Notes: generated by a model not told the origin, from the letters alone. DNA of 64,000 nucleotides from JAGWRI01 sp035700805 (GCA_035700805.1 DASSOG010000056.1:24375-88374), one strand, 5' to 3'; positions 1 through 11,253 are shown, numbered from the stretch's first letter. Program-made: numbers and translations.

Positions 1-1494
1 CTCGGCCTGGCGCAGCAGGCCTCCCGTGACCAGGCGGAGGTGCGCCGCATCGGCGGGAAACTGGCCGAAGGTGGGATCAACTGGTACCCAGCGGCCCAGG
101 TACACCTCGGGCCACGCGTGATAGTAGAACTTTCCATTCACGTAGGCGAGCCCGGACGCCGCGCGCGCCGGAATGCCGGCCGCGCGCGCCAGCGCCAGAT
201 ACAACTGCGTATGCTCATTGGCGTCGCCGCTGCGGGTGCGCAGCACGTATCGCGCGTCGGGCACGCCGTCGGTGGGTCGCGCCCGCAGCGAGTCGTACAC
301 CCATTGATTGATCCGCTCGGCCGCCACGCGCGGGTCGTGGATGCCACCCACCAGCCGCGCGGCCATCTCCCGGATGTCACGGCTGCGCGATTCCACCAGC
401 GGTTCCGGGTCCAGCGCCTGTTCCGCGTCCGCGGGTCGGGGGACCCCCGTGAAGAACCTCGATGGCAGGCTGTCGCGCACCGCGCGGGTGATGGTGACGG
501 TATCGCCCCGCTGGACCTGGTCCCCACCATCCAATGCGAACTTCCGGGTGTCCACGCCAAGCACTCGCACCTGCAACCGGTCCATGGTGCCGGGGGCGCG
601 CGCGTTGGCCGCGAGGGCCGTCATTTCCAGGATGGCGGACGCCGGGCCGGCGCTGGGCACGCCATCCGCCGCCTGGTCCATGCGCCAGTTCTCATATGCA
701 ACTTCATATGGATGCAGCGCCAGGCGGAAGCCCAGCCACGACATGGACAGCAGGCGTCCCTGCGGGCCCACCCATCCCGAGATCCCCACCTCGTCCGACG
801 AGGTGAGGCGCCACGCCTTGAGCGTATCCGGCGTCACCCCGCGCCAGCGCTGGGTCCGCCGATCCAGCACGGCGCTGTCGTTCACCACGAACGTCGTCTC
901 CGCCGAGATGCCAATGCGCGCGTCGCGGGCCACCAGGGCGCGCGGGTCGAACACCGGCAGCACGAACGACGCGCCTGCGCGGGGATCCTCCCCCAGCACC
1001 ACGACCAGCGGTACCACGGAGGGCATCAACACCGGACCGGCAATCCGGACGCGCTGCGAGTCGGCGGGCGTGGAGTCGCCCTGGAGCGCGGTCGCGTACA
1101 CGATCACCGAATCGCCCTCCACCCGCCCCCCCACGCGATGGGACGTCGTGCCGGAATCAATGCTGATGTCAAAGGTGCGCAGTCGGAGCGTGCGTGACGT
1201 CTCCACCGTGGTGCGCGCCTGGATGCGGCGCGGGGCGCCGTCGATCCTCACGTCAGCCACGAGGTAATCCGTGAACGCGATGCCGCGCGTCAGGGTGTCG
1301 ATGGTGGACGAGGCAAAGCCCACCTGGCGGTCGCCCTGCGTGACGGTGTAGAAGAGCGCGCTCGGCGTCACGCGCAGCGCGGCCTCGGCCAGCCGGGCGA
1401 CGTCCGGCTGGAAATACGTGCGCCGGATCAGCGCTCCCACGCCCGCCGCCCACAGCACCACGATGCCCAGGGCCGCCATGCCGCGTCGGCTCAT
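1..1494 (-). CDS. Transglutaminase-like domain protein (partial, C-terminus outside window)
   Basis: Reading the minus strand from an ATG at 1494 gives 498 open codons to the window edge. A short hydrophobic N-terminal segment suggests export or membrane anchoring. After about 380 residues without a recognisable domain comes a transglutaminase-like core with the conserved stretches GIPARA, FYYHAWPEV and VDPTFGQFPADA, which carry the family's His and Asp. The position where homologues have the nucleophilic Cys (GDCNEH) reads GDANEH, Ala425, codon at 220-222, so the protein may be catalytically inactive. A second in-frame ATG lies at 1479. The gene follows cutA on the same strand after about 70 bases. 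The fold assignment is fairly secure; the function is unknown. Confidence 0.75.
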   Translation of the reverse strand, partial: MSRRGMAALGIVVLWAAGVGALIRRTYFQPDVARLAEAALRVTPSALFYTVTQGDRQVGFASSTIDTLTRGIAFTDYLVADVRIDGAPRRIQARTTVETSRTLRLRTFDISIDSGTTSHRVGGRVEGDSVIVYATALQGDSTPADSQRVRIAGPVLMPSVVPLVVVLGEDPRAGASFVLPVFDPRALVARDARIGISAETTFVVNDSAVLDRRTQRWRGVTPDTLKAWRLTSSDEVGISGWVGPQGRLLSMSWLGFRLALHPYEVAYENWRMDQAADGVPSAGPASAILEMTALAANARAPGTMDRLQVRVLGVDTRKFALDGGDQVQRGDTVTITRAVRDSLPSRFFTGVPRPADAEQALDPEPLVESRSRDIREMAARLVGGIHDPRVAAERINQWVYDSLRARPTDGVPDARYVLRTRSGDANEHTQLYLALARAAGIPARAASGLAYVNGKFYYHAWPEVYLGRWVPVDPTFGQFPADAAHLRLVTGGLLRQAE

Positions 1495-1564
1495 GCGGTC
1501 CCCGTGGCGGAGATCATCCGGCCGTGCCCCGTGGCGTAGCGGCCGGCGATGGCGGGTGGCACCG

Positions 1565-1900
1565 TCAGGCCAGCGCCAGCGTCGTCTCGCCGCTGATCCA
1601 TTCCAGGTACTTCGGCAACCCGGCGGACACGGGCAGGGCCAGCAGTTCCGGAACCTTGTATGGATGCAGTTCCTCGAACGCGGCCTGGAGCGTCTCGAGT
1701 CGCGCCGACCGGGTCTTCAGGATCACCACGACCTCCTTTTCGTCGGCAATCCTGCCCTGCCAGCGGTAGAGCGACCGGGCGCCGGGGACCATGGTGCCGC
1801 AGGCTATGAGGCGCCGTTCGAGCAGTGCCCGGACCAGTCGGACCCCCTCCTCGTCGGAGGCGACCGTGGTCAGGACAACGATGGCATCGGTGTGGGGCAT
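1565..1900 (-). CDS. cutA: Divalent cation tolerance protein CutA
   Basis: The 111-residue product has the usual size and landmarks of the small trimeric CutA1 family. These are an N-terminal IVVLTTV strand, LIACGTMVPG with the conserved Cys, YRWQGRIADEKEVVVILKT, LHPYKVPELLALPV and a terminal YLEWI. CutA is linked to copper and divalent cation tolerance in E. coli, though its molecular role is not settled. It is divergent from uvrA, with 86 bases between the two start codons, and is followed on the same strand by the transglutaminase-like gene. Confidence 0.93.
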   Translation of the reverse strand: MPHTDAIVVLTTVASDEEGVRLVRALLERRLIACGTMVPGARSLYRWQGRIADEKEVVVILKTRSARLETLQAAFEELHPYKVPELLALPVSAGLPKYLEWISGETTLALA

Positions 1901-1986
1901 GGCGGGCAGGGGTGGAGTCTCCCAAACATAACGTCCGACCCCCCCGGCTTGTCTCCCCCCCAGTCATCGGCCAGCTTTCGCAGGCT

Positions 1987-4833
<2,847 letters not shown>

Positions 4834-4935
4834 GCCAGCCGATGGCCCGGGGCCGGCGCCCCGTGGACGCGGTGCCCTTCATATGGTAGGGGCGGGGGCG
4901 ATGGCCTCCGTTGCCCACTCCTCTTTCGGGCGGTA

Positions 4936-4951
4936 GCTTCCCGCGGGAAGC
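4936..4951. other. 16-base perfect palindrome between uvrA and the YbjN-like gene
   Basis: GCTTCCCG is followed directly by its reverse complement CGGGAAGC in the 179-base gap between uvrA and the next gene. It could be an operator half-site pair or a small RNA hairpin. There is no T-run, so it is not a typical terminator. The function is unknown. Confidence 0.35.
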
Positions 4952-5012
4952 GTGAAACGCCGGGGCCCACGGGCCGTACGGGGTCTTCAATCGCCACGCC
5001 GGGATATCACCC

Positions 5013-5417
5013 ATGGTCAGCAAGGAACAACTCGAAGGCTTTCTGGATCGCCTGAGCGCCGACGGAGCCTCGTACACCGAGGTTGAGCCGGGCCTCTGGG
5101 TCGTGAAGCCGGGGGGCGCGCAGGATTTTGACGTGGTGGTGCACTTCTCGCCGCCGGTCGTGCTGCTGCGTGTCAAGGTGATGGTGCTGCCCACCGCGAA
5201 CGCCAAGCTGGCCACGCTCAGCCGGCGGCTGCTGGAGCTCAACGCCAGCGACCTGATGCACGGGTCCTACGGCATCCAGGGAGACTCCGTGGTGCTCACC
5301 GAGGCGCTGGAGCTGGAGCACCTGGACTACGAGGAATTCCTGGCAAGTTATGAGAGCATGACCCTGGCACTGGCATCGCACATGCGCGAGCTGGGCTCGT
5401 TCCGCGAGGCACACTGA
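5013..5417 (+). CDS. YbjN-domain-like protein
   Basis: The 134-residue soluble protein has an alpha/beta pattern resembling the YbjN / type III secretion chaperone-like fold: an N-terminal helix, strands around LWVVKPG, DVVVHFSPPVVLLRVKVM, a helix LATLSRRLLELNA, then YGIQGDSVVLTEALELEHLDYEEFLASYESM. The family is thought to bind protein partners but has no defined activity. It ends three bases before pspA, so the two are probably co-transcribed and may act together in the envelope-stress response. The family call rests on pattern similarity only. Confidence 0.6.
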   Translation: MVSKEQLEGFLDRLSADGASYTEVEPGLWVVKPGGAQDFDVVVHFSPPVVLLRVKVMVLPTANAKLATLSRRLLELNASDLMHGSYGIQGDSVVLTEALELEHLDYEEFLASYESMTLALASHMRELGSFREAH

Positions 5418-5420
5418 CCC

Positions 5421-6209
5421 ATGGGGATCTTCGACCGTCTGTCGCAGCTGCTGCGATCCAATATCAATGATCTCATCTCCCGGGCGGAAGACCCGGAGAA
5501 GATGCTCACCCAGATCCTGGGCGACATGCGCTCGCAACTGGCCAAGGCCAAGCAGCAGGTGGCCAGCGCCATTGCCGACGAGAAGCGCCTGCGCGACCAG
5601 GCGGACACCGAGTACAAGCAGGCCCAGGACTGGGAGCGCCGGGCCGTGCTCGCCGTGCAGGAGAACCGGGACGACCTGGCCAAGCAGGCGCTGGTGCGGC
5701 AGGCCGAGCACACCAACAACGCGCAGCAACTGGAGCAGACCTGGGATGCGCACCGGCTGGAGACGGAAAAGCTCAAGAACTCCCTGCGCGACCTGAACGA
5801 CAAGATCGAGGAAGCCAAGCGCAAGAAGAACCTGCTGGTGGCGCGTCAGCGCCGCGCGCAGGCGCAGAAGCGCATTTCCGAAACCATGTCGTCGCTCTCT
5901 GAGAAGTCGGCGTTCGAGGCGTTCAACCGCATGGAAGAGCGCATCGAGACCAGTGAACGCCAGCTCAAGGCGTCCACCGAGATCGACGAGGAACTCTCAG
6001 GCGACACCCTGCAGCGCCAGTTCAAGCAGCTCGAGCGCGGCAGCGCCGGCGCCTCCGTGGATCAGCAACTCCTGGCCCTCAAGGAGAAGATGGGCATGCT
6101 GCCCGCCGGATCGTCCAAGGCCGCCAGGCAGCTCAACGCCGGCCACGACGAGCAGACGGTGCAGGCGGAAATCGAGGACGACACCACCGAAGAGAAGAAA
6201 TCGACTTGA
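5421..6209 (+). CDS. pspA: PspA/IM30 (Vipp1) family membrane-maintenance protein
   Basis: The 262-residue protein is almost entirely charged helix, as expected for ESCRT-III-like PspA/Vipp1 proteins that polymerise on damaged inner membrane. The N-terminus MGIFDRLSQLLRSNINDLI is the family's amphipathic membrane-binding helix. It is followed by EDPEKMLTQILGDM and long coiled-coil helices with many Glu, Arg and Gln. The acidic C-terminus (DEQTVQAEIEDDTTEEKK) is less conserved. The gene follows a YbjN-like gene and overlaps the start of a membrane permease gene, suggesting one envelope-related operon. No PspF or PspB/C is nearby. Confidence 0.93.
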   Translation: MGIFDRLSQLLRSNINDLISRAEDPEKMLTQILGDMRSQLAKAKQQVASAIADEKRLRDQADTEYKQAQDWERRAVLAVQENRDDLAKQALVRQAEHTNNAQQLEQTWDAHRLETEKLKNSLRDLNDKIEEAKRKKNLLVARQRRAQAQKRISETMSSLSEKSAFEAFNRMEERIETSERQLKASTEIDEELSGDTLQRQFKQLERGSAGASVDQQLLALKEKMGMLPAGSSKAARQLNAGHDEQTVQAEIEDDTTEEKKST

Positions 6210-7339
6210 GCGACGAAGCACGGCGCTTCAGGATCGCGCCGGTTCTCACGGCGACAGTCCTGGTCGTCCTCCTGCTCTGGCTCGTCGGCTCCGTTGCCGG
6301 CGTGCTGATGCTGCTGTTCCTGGGCATCCTCATCGCGGTGTACCTCGATGCGCTGGCCTCGGCGCTCCGCCGCCGCCTCCACGTGCCCGGGCGGCTGGGC
6401 TTTCCCGCCGCGCTCGTTGCCACGCTGGGTGCCGTCGCCCTGCTGTTCGCGATCCTCGTGCCCCCCGTGGTCACGCAGACGCGCGAACTGCTCAAGCTGC
6501 TCCCGGGGTACCTGGGCGCCTGGCAGGCGGCCTTTGAGGCGTTCATTGCCCGCGTGCCGGGCCTGACGGATGTCATTTCCCCGGGGCAGCACAGCCTCGT
6601 CCTGGCCATCTACGACCAGCTCGCGAGCACCGTGCAGAATGTCGTGCCCAAGCTGTTTGCCGGCGTCCATGCGCTCATCTACATCTTCTCGGTGGCGGTC
6701 ATGGCCATCTACCTGGCCATCCAGCCTGCCACGTACACCGACATTGTCGAGTCGCTGTTTCCCCCGGCACGCCGTCCGTTTGTGCGCCACCTGCTGGGCG
6801 AGCTGGGCGGTACGCTGCGTGCGTACATCGTGGCCCAGCTCCTCACCATGTCCGTCCTGGGCGTCCTGACCGCGATCGGGCTCTACATCCTGGGGGTCCC
6901 CTACGCGCTCACGTTTGGCGTGTTCACCGGGCTCGCCGCCATCGTGCCGTTCTTCGGGACGCTGGTGTCCACCACGCTCCCGGCGCTCTTTGTCCTGAAT
7001 GGCCCGAGCGGGGGCACCCGGGCGCTGCTGGTGCTCGGGCTGGGCGTGGTCATCCACCTGATCGAGGGCAACCTGGTGGCGCCGCTGCTCATGTCGGAAC
7101 GGGTGAACCTGCCGCCGGTGCTGAGCATCCTGGGCGTGCTGATCATGGGCGAACTGCTCGGCCCGCTCGGCTTGCTCATCGCCGTGCCGACGCTGGCCAT
7201 CGTCATGGTGCTGGTGCGGCGCATACTGATCCATGGCATCTACGAGGGCGGCATCAGCGTGACGCCCACGCTCCACACGGTGACCAGCGCCGCGACCGAA
7301 ACCGACACCGACACCGACACCGCGCCGCCGCCCGGCTGA
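6206..7339 (+). CDS. AI-2E family transporter (TqsA/YdiK-like permease)
   Basis: The 377-residue polytopic protein has about seven to eight hydrophobic helices and the family's conserved C-terminal block (GVPYALTFGVFTGLAAIVPFFGT and LIEGNLVAPLLMSERVNLPPVLSIL). Members include the AI-2 exporter TqsA and Na+/H+ antiporters, so the substrate is open. The start is TTG at 6206, overlapping the pspA stop codon (TTGA), which implies translational coupling. The last residues form a Thr-Asp repeat (TDTDTDT) that looks like low-complexity tail sequence. Confidence 0.88.
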   Translation: MSDEARRFRIAPVLTATVLVVLLLWLVGSVAGVLMLLFLGILIAVYLDALASALRRRLHVPGRLGFPAALVATLGAVALLFAILVPPVVTQTRELLKLLPGYLGAWQAAFEAFIARVPGLTDVISPGQHSLVLAIYDQLASTVQNVVPKLFAGVHALIYIFSVAVMAIYLAIQPATYTDIVESLFPPARRPFVRHLLGELGGTLRAYIVAQLLTMSVLGVLTAIGLYILGVPYALTFGVFTGLAAIVPFFGTLVSTTLPALFVLNGPSGGTRALLVLGLGVVIHLIEGNLVAPLLMSERVNLPPVLSILGVLIMGELLGPLGLLIAVPTLAIVMVLVRRILIHGIYEGGISVTPTLHTVTSAATETDTDTDTAPPPG

Positions 7340-7371
7340 CGTCGGCGGCTGACGCCCACCCGTTCCTTCCC

Positions 7372-8421
7372 ATGCCCGACGCACCCAAGTTCCTGGTCTT
7401 GGCCCAGGGGTCCTTCGACCCCGTGCGGTCCAAGACGGCCAATGCCTGCATTCGCTACACCCCGGAGCGCGTGGCCGCGGTGCTCGACTCCACGCAGCGC
7501 GGCAAGACCGCGCAGCAGGTGCTGGGCTTTGGCGGCGGTATACCAGTAGTTGGATCAGTGGATGAGGGCCTGGCGCACCGGCCCACCGCGCTCCTCATCG
7601 GCATCGCGCCGCAGGGCGGACAACTGCCGGAGGAGTGGCGCGGCATCATCGGCCGGGTGCTCGACGACGGGATGGATGTCTGGAGTGGCTTGCACGTCCT
7701 GCTGGGCGACGACGCCGAGTTCGCGGCGCGGGCGGCGCGTACCGGCGCCACCATCCACGACCTCCGGCGGCCCCCCGCCCGCCTGGATGTCGCGCGCGGA
7801 CGCGTGCGCGACGTGGCCGCCACCGTGGTGCTCACCGTGGGAACGGACTGCAACATCGGCAAGATGACCGCGGCGCTGCAGTTGCTGCACGGCCTGCGCG
7901 CCCGGGGGCACCGCGTGGCCTTTGCCGGCACGGGCCAGACGGGCATCCTGGTGGACGGCAAGGGCATCGCGGTGGACGCCGTGATCGCGGACTTCATTGC
8001 CGGCGCCGCGGAGCGCCTGGTGCTGGAGGCCGCGCCGGACGCCGACATCGTCCTGGTGGAAGGGCAGGGGTCCATTATCCACCCCAGCTATTCCGGCGTC
8101 ACGTACGGGCTGCTGCACGGCTCCCTGCCGCACGCGCAGGTGATGTGTACGCAGCCCTCGCGCACGGCCATCCGGCATAATGAGTGGATGCCTATACCGC
8201 CCCTGGGGGAGTTCATCGCGCTGCACGAGCGCGTGGCCCTGCGGCCCGCGCCCGTGATTGGCGTGGCGTTGAATACGTCCGACCTGGCGGACGCGGAGGC
8301 CGCGGCCGCCGTGCAGCGCACCGCGCGCGAAGTGGCGCTGCCCGCCACCGACCCCGTGCGATTCGACCCGACGCCGCTGGTGGACGCCATCAGCGAATTT
8401 CACCGGGCCCGCGTGGGCTGA
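7372..8421 (+). CDS. DUF1611 family protein (DgcN-like, P-loop)
   Basis: The 349-residue protein has the two-part DUF1611 layout: an N-terminal domain with GGGIPVVGSVDEGL and LLIGIAPQGG, and a C-terminal nucleotide-binding domain with TVGTDCNIGKMTAALQL (P-loop variant) and VEGQGSIIHPSYSGVT. Characterised relatives are the marine D-glutamate catabolic N-acetyltransferases called DgcN, normally next to an enolase-family racemase DgcA. No such partner is visible here, so the substrate is unproven. A strong hairpin overlaps its stop codon. Confidence 0.85.
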   Translation: MPDAPKFLVLAQGSFDPVRSKTANACIRYTPERVAAVLDSTQRGKTAQQVLGFGGGIPVVGSVDEGLAHRPTALLIGIAPQGGQLPEEWRGIIGRVLDDGMDVWSGLHVLLGDDAEFAARAARTGATIHDLRRPPARLDVARGRVRDVAATVVLTVGTDCNIGKMTAALQLLHGLRARGHRVAFAGTGQTGILVDGKGIAVDAVIADFIAGAAERLVLEAAPDADIVLVEGQGSIIHPSYSGVTYGLLHGSLPHAQVMCTQPSRTAIRHNEWMPIPPLGEFIALHERVALRPAPVIGVALNTSDLADAEAAAAVQRTAREVALPATDPVRFDPTPLVDAISEFHRARVG

Positions 8422-8436
8422 CCCGCGGGCCCGTTT
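8404..8436 (+). terminator. Hairpin terminator overlapping the DUF1611 stop codon
   Basis: CGGGCCCGCG at 8404-8413 pairs perfectly with CGCGGGCCCG at 8424-8433, with a 10-base loop holding the TGA stop, then TTT. The 10-bp GC stem with a short T-run resembles an intrinsic terminator, though the T-run is weak. Confidence 0.6.
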
Positions 8437-8522
8437 GGTGGGCCGTGCGATGTTCAGGTGGGGACTCGGCGGCCGCTCCGCGGCATCGTGGGCGCGTCCC
8501 CCAACCCGGAGCCCGTACCCCC

Positions 8523-9221
8523 ATGCTGTTCTCCGCGCGCCGCCTTGCCAAGCACTATGCCGCCGGCGCGCCCGGCTGCTCCGCCGTCGTGCGCGTACTC
8601 GACGGCGTGGACCTCGAGCTCGCCGCAGGGCACGTGGTGGGCGTCCAGGGCGATCGCGGCAGCGGCAAGACCACGCTCCTGCGCTGCGTAGCCGGTCTCG
8701 CGCGCCCCGACGCCGGCGTGCTGCGCTGGGCCCCGGGGGCCGCGAGCCCCGTGATCACGGCGCTGGCCCCGGCGGCCCATCCCTTTGAGACCGTCGGTGA
8801 CGTCGTGGAACGCACCAGCGCGCGCGACGCCGTCTCGCCGGAGCGCCTGCACGAAGCGCTCGCGCTGCTGGAACTCGACTCGCTGGCGGGCCGGACGCTG
8901 GCCGTGCTCACCACCGATGAACGCGCCCGCCTGGCGCTCGCCATCACCCTCGGAATCCCGCACCCGCTGCTGCTCCTGGACGGCACCGTGGACGCGCTCG
9001 CGGCCGCGTCGCGCCCCATCGTCCGGGCCCTGCTCCGGGCGCACGCCGCCGATGGCGGCGCCGTCCTGATGGCGGGCCGCGACCGCGTGGCCGTGGCGGC
9101 GCTCTCGGCGGAATGTCGCCACCTGACGGAGGGACGCCTGGGTCCGCTGGCGCGTCCGGAGCGGCGCGTCGCGGCGGCGCGCGTGGCGGAAGCGCCAACA
9201 GCGCCCGCAGTTGTCCGTTGA
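8523..9221 (+). CDS. Degenerate ABC transporter ATP-binding protein
   Basis: The 232-residue protein has the size and order of an ABC nucleotide-binding domain and a good Walker A, GDRGSGKTT at 43-51. The other motifs are eroded. The Q-loop Gln is missing. The signature LSGGQ is LTTDE at 129-133, in an otherwise recognisable context (DERARLALA). Walker B is LLLLDG, with Gly154 for the catalytic Glu. The H-loop reads AGRD with Arg186 for His. It probably binds nucleotide but is unlikely to hydrolyse it. No permease gene adjoins it. ATG 8523 starts the recognisable domain; the reading frame is open further upstream. Confidence 0.75.
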   Translation: MLFSARRLAKHYAAGAPGCSAVVRVLDGVDLELAAGHVVGVQGDRGSGKTTLLRCVAGLARPDAGVLRWAPGAASPVITALAPAAHPFETVGDVVERTSARDAVSPERLHEALALLELDSLAGRTLAVLTTDERARLALAITLGIPHPLLLLDGTVDALAAASRPIVRALLRAHAADGGAVLMAGRDRVAVAALSAECRHLTEGRLGPLARPERRVAAARVAEAPTAPAVVR

Positions 9222-9253
9222 CCGTCGCGGCGGGCGGCATCTAGCTTCCGGCC

Positions 9254-10702
9254 ATGCCGCCCGCGCCGGAATTCCGCCTTTACAACTCGCTCACCCGCAA
9301 GGTGGAGCCGTTCGCGCCCGCCGATGGCCAGACCGTGCGGTTCTACAGTTGCGGGCCTACGGTGTACAACCCCGCGCACCTGGGCAACTTCCGCACCTTC
9401 CTGTTCAACGACCTGCTGCGGCGCGTGCTGCGCCTGCGCGGGTGGAACGTGCGGCAGGTCATGAACCTCACGGATGTGGACGACAAGATCATCCGGCGGG
9501 CGGGGGAACAGGGACGGCAGATCGGCGAGATCACGATCCCCGTGACCGAGACCTTCCTGGCGGACCGCGACTTCCTGCGCATCCAGCCGGCGGAGGAATA
9601 CCCGCGGGCCACCGATTACATCCCCCAGATGATCGCCCTGGTGCAGCGCCTGATGGATGCCGGCGTCGCGTACCAGGCGGACGACGGGTCGGTGTACTTT
9701 GCCATCGCGCGCTTTCCCGGGTACGGCCGGCTGTCGCGCCTGGACTTGCGCGACGTGCAGGCCGGCGCGCGCGTGGCGCAGGACGACTACGCCAAGGAAA
9801 ACGCGCAGGACTTCGCCCTGTGGAAGGCCGCCAAGCCCGAGGATGAAGCCGTGGGGGCGGCGTGGGATTCCCCGTGGGGACGCGGGCGTCCCGGCTGGCA
9901 CCTGGAGTGTTCCGCCATGGCCATGGACCTGCTGGGGGAGACCCTCGACATCCACACCGGCGGCATCGACCTCGCGTTTCCGCACCACGAGGACGAGATC
10001 GCGCAGTCCGAGGCGGCCACCGGCAAGCCGTTCGCGCGTTTCTGGTGCCACGGCGCCTTCCTGCTCACCGACGGCACCAAGATGGCCAAGCGGGTGGGGA
10101 ACGTGAGCACCGTGCGTGAGCTGCGCGAAGCCCGGGTGTCGCCGGCAGCGGTGCGGCACTTCTTCTTCACCGCCCACTATCGCAAGGAACTCAACCTCTC
10201 GGATGAGGCGCTGGAGGCGAGCGGCGAGGCGGTGCGGCGGGTGGGGGACTTTGCGGAGCGTCTGGCCGGCGCCACCTCGGGCACGGCGGCACTGGGGGTG
10301 GCCGCCGAGGCGGCCGTGGCGACCTTCGAGGAGGCACTGTTTGACGACCTGAACGCGCCGCGTGCCGTGGCCGCGCTCTTCACCTTCATCCATGCGGCCA
10401 ACGCGGAGCTGGACCGGGCGCGGGGGGCGGGGGCTGGGGGCGGAGGGGAGGCTGGCCTGGTGGCGCTGGCGCAGGCGCGGGCGGCCTTTGAGCGGATGAA
10501 CGCCGTGCTGGACCTGATTCCCGACCGGACCGTGGAGGATGCGGGGCTGGCGGCCTGGGTAGAGGAGCGGCTGGAGGCTCGGCGGGGGGCCCGGGGGCGG
10601 CGGGATTTTGCGGAAGCGGACCGGATCCGGTCGGAACTGGAGGCGCGCGGGGTGGCCATTGAGGATACGGCGCAGGGTACCAAGTGGAAGGTGGTGGGCT
10701 GA
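9254..10702 (+). CDS. cysS: Cysteine--tRNA ligase
   Basis: This class Ia synthetase charges tRNA-Cys. The 482-residue protein has the zinc Cys at YSCGPT (Cys33), the HIGH equivalent HLGN at 42-45, MNLTDVDDKI, WHLECSAM and the zinc ligands in DLAFPHHEDEIAQ. The KMSKS loop reads KMAKR at 276-280, so both Ser positions differ from the common form. The C-terminal part (after about residue 380) contains a Gly-rich loop around GAGAGGGGE, then the conserved helical RRDFAEADRIRSEL. It stands just upstream of a tRNA cluster that has its own promoter. Confidence 0.96.
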   Translation: MPPAPEFRLYNSLTRKVEPFAPADGQTVRFYSCGPTVYNPAHLGNFRTFLFNDLLRRVLRLRGWNVRQVMNLTDVDDKIIRRAGEQGRQIGEITIPVTETFLADRDFLRIQPAEEYPRATDYIPQMIALVQRLMDAGVAYQADDGSVYFAIARFPGYGRLSRLDLRDVQAGARVAQDDYAKENAQDFALWKAAKPEDEAVGAAWDSPWGRGRPGWHLECSAMAMDLLGETLDIHTGGIDLAFPHHEDEIAQSEAATGKPFARFWCHGAFLLTDGTKMAKRVGNVSTVRELREARVSPAAVRHFFFTAHYRKELNLSDEALEASGEAVRRVGDFAERLAGATSGTAALGVAAEAAVATFEEALFDDLNAPRAVAALFTFIHAANAELDRARGAGAGGGGEAGLVALAQARAAFERMNAVLDLIPDRTVEDAGLAAWVEERLEARRGARGRRDFAEADRIRSELEARGVAIEDTAQGTKWKVVG

Positions 10703-10765
10703 GCCAATTCATTTGTTTGGCCGGCCGGGGGTGGGCGGCCGGCTAAGTCGGCGTACCAGCATCGC

Positions 10766-10794
10766 TTGACACTTGAAATACGTCTTGGTATCCT
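10766..10794 (+). promoter_or_regulatory. Sigma70-type promoter of the tRNA-rpmG-secE-nusG operon
   Basis: TTGACA at 10766-10771 and TATCCT at 10789-10794 are separated by 17 bases, 28 bases before the first tRNA. This is the closest match to consensus seen in the window, and its place fits a highly expressed stable-RNA operon. Confidence 0.8.
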
Positions 10795-10821
10795 ACGAGT
10801 CTCGCGCAAAACTGCCCGGTT

Positions 10822-10894
10822 GCTGACGTAGCTCAATTGGCAGAGCACCTGATTTGTAATCAGGCGGTTGCGAGTTCGATTCTCGCCGTCAGCT
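10822..10894 (+). tRNA. tRNA-Thr (anticodon TGT)
   Basis: The 73-base cloverleaf has a perfect acceptor stem (GCTGACG with CGTCAGC, discriminator T). The D-arm is AGCTCAATTGGCAGAGC, the anticodon stem-loop CTGATTTGTAATCAG and the T-arm GCGAGTTCGATTCTCGC. CCA is not encoded. It is first in a four-tRNA cluster. Confidence 0.97.
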
Positions 10895-10951
10895 CTGGAT
10901 CGAACTGGTCGCGCGAGGTCTGGCGCGCAGGCTGGGGTGGGCGCGTGCGTC

Positions 10952-11034
10952 GGTGGGGTACCCAAGCGGCCAACGGGAGCAGACTGTAAATCTGCCGGCT
11001 CATGCCTTCGAAGGTTCGAATCCTTCCCCCACCA
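10952..11034 (+). tRNA. tRNA-Tyr (anticodon GTA)
   Basis: This is an 83-base class II tRNA with acceptor GGTGGGG/CCCCACC and discriminator A. The anticodon loop is CTGTAAA within GCAGACTGTAAATCTGC. It has a long variable arm and the T-arm AAGGTTCGAATCCTT. CCA is not encoded, since TAA follows the discriminator. Confidence 0.97.
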
Positions 11035-11080
11035 TAAGGTGTGAGAGCGGCGCGTAGGGAGCAGGCAGGAGGGGGAGAAC

Positions 11081-11153
11081 GCGGGAGTAGCTCAGCTGGT
11101 AGAGCGCAAGCCTTCCAAGCTTGATGTCGCGGGTTCGAGCCCCGTCTCCCGCT
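11081..11153 (+). tRNA. tRNA-Gly (anticodon TCC)
   Basis: This 73-base tRNA has acceptor GCGGGAG/CTCCCGC with discriminator T, and the anticodon loop CTTCCAA within AAGCCTTCCAAGCTT. The T-arm is GCGGGTTCGAGCCCCGT. It is third in the cluster. Confidence 0.97.
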
Positions 11154-11180
11154 CTGGGGACTTCCGGCAGGACGTTGGTT

Positions 11181-11253
11181 GCTCGCGTAGCTCAGTTGGT
11201 AGAGCACACCCTTGGTAAGGGTGAGGTCATCGGTTCAATCCCGATCGCGAGCT
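11181..11253 (+). tRNA. tRNA-Thr (anticodon GGT)
   Basis: This 73-base tRNA has acceptor GCTCGCG/CGCGAGC with discriminator T, the anticodon stem-loop ACCCTTGGTAAGGGT and the T-arm ATCGGTTCAATCCCGAT. The order Thr-Tyr-Gly-Thr matches E. coli thrU-tyrU-glyT-thrT. Confidence 0.97.

Noticed and set aside
7294..7323. Thr-Asp hexanucleotide repeat at the end of the AI-2E permease gene, considered as a phase-variable tract.
   Set aside because: The unit length is a multiple of three, so changes in copy number would not shift the frame, and it is at the extreme C-terminus.
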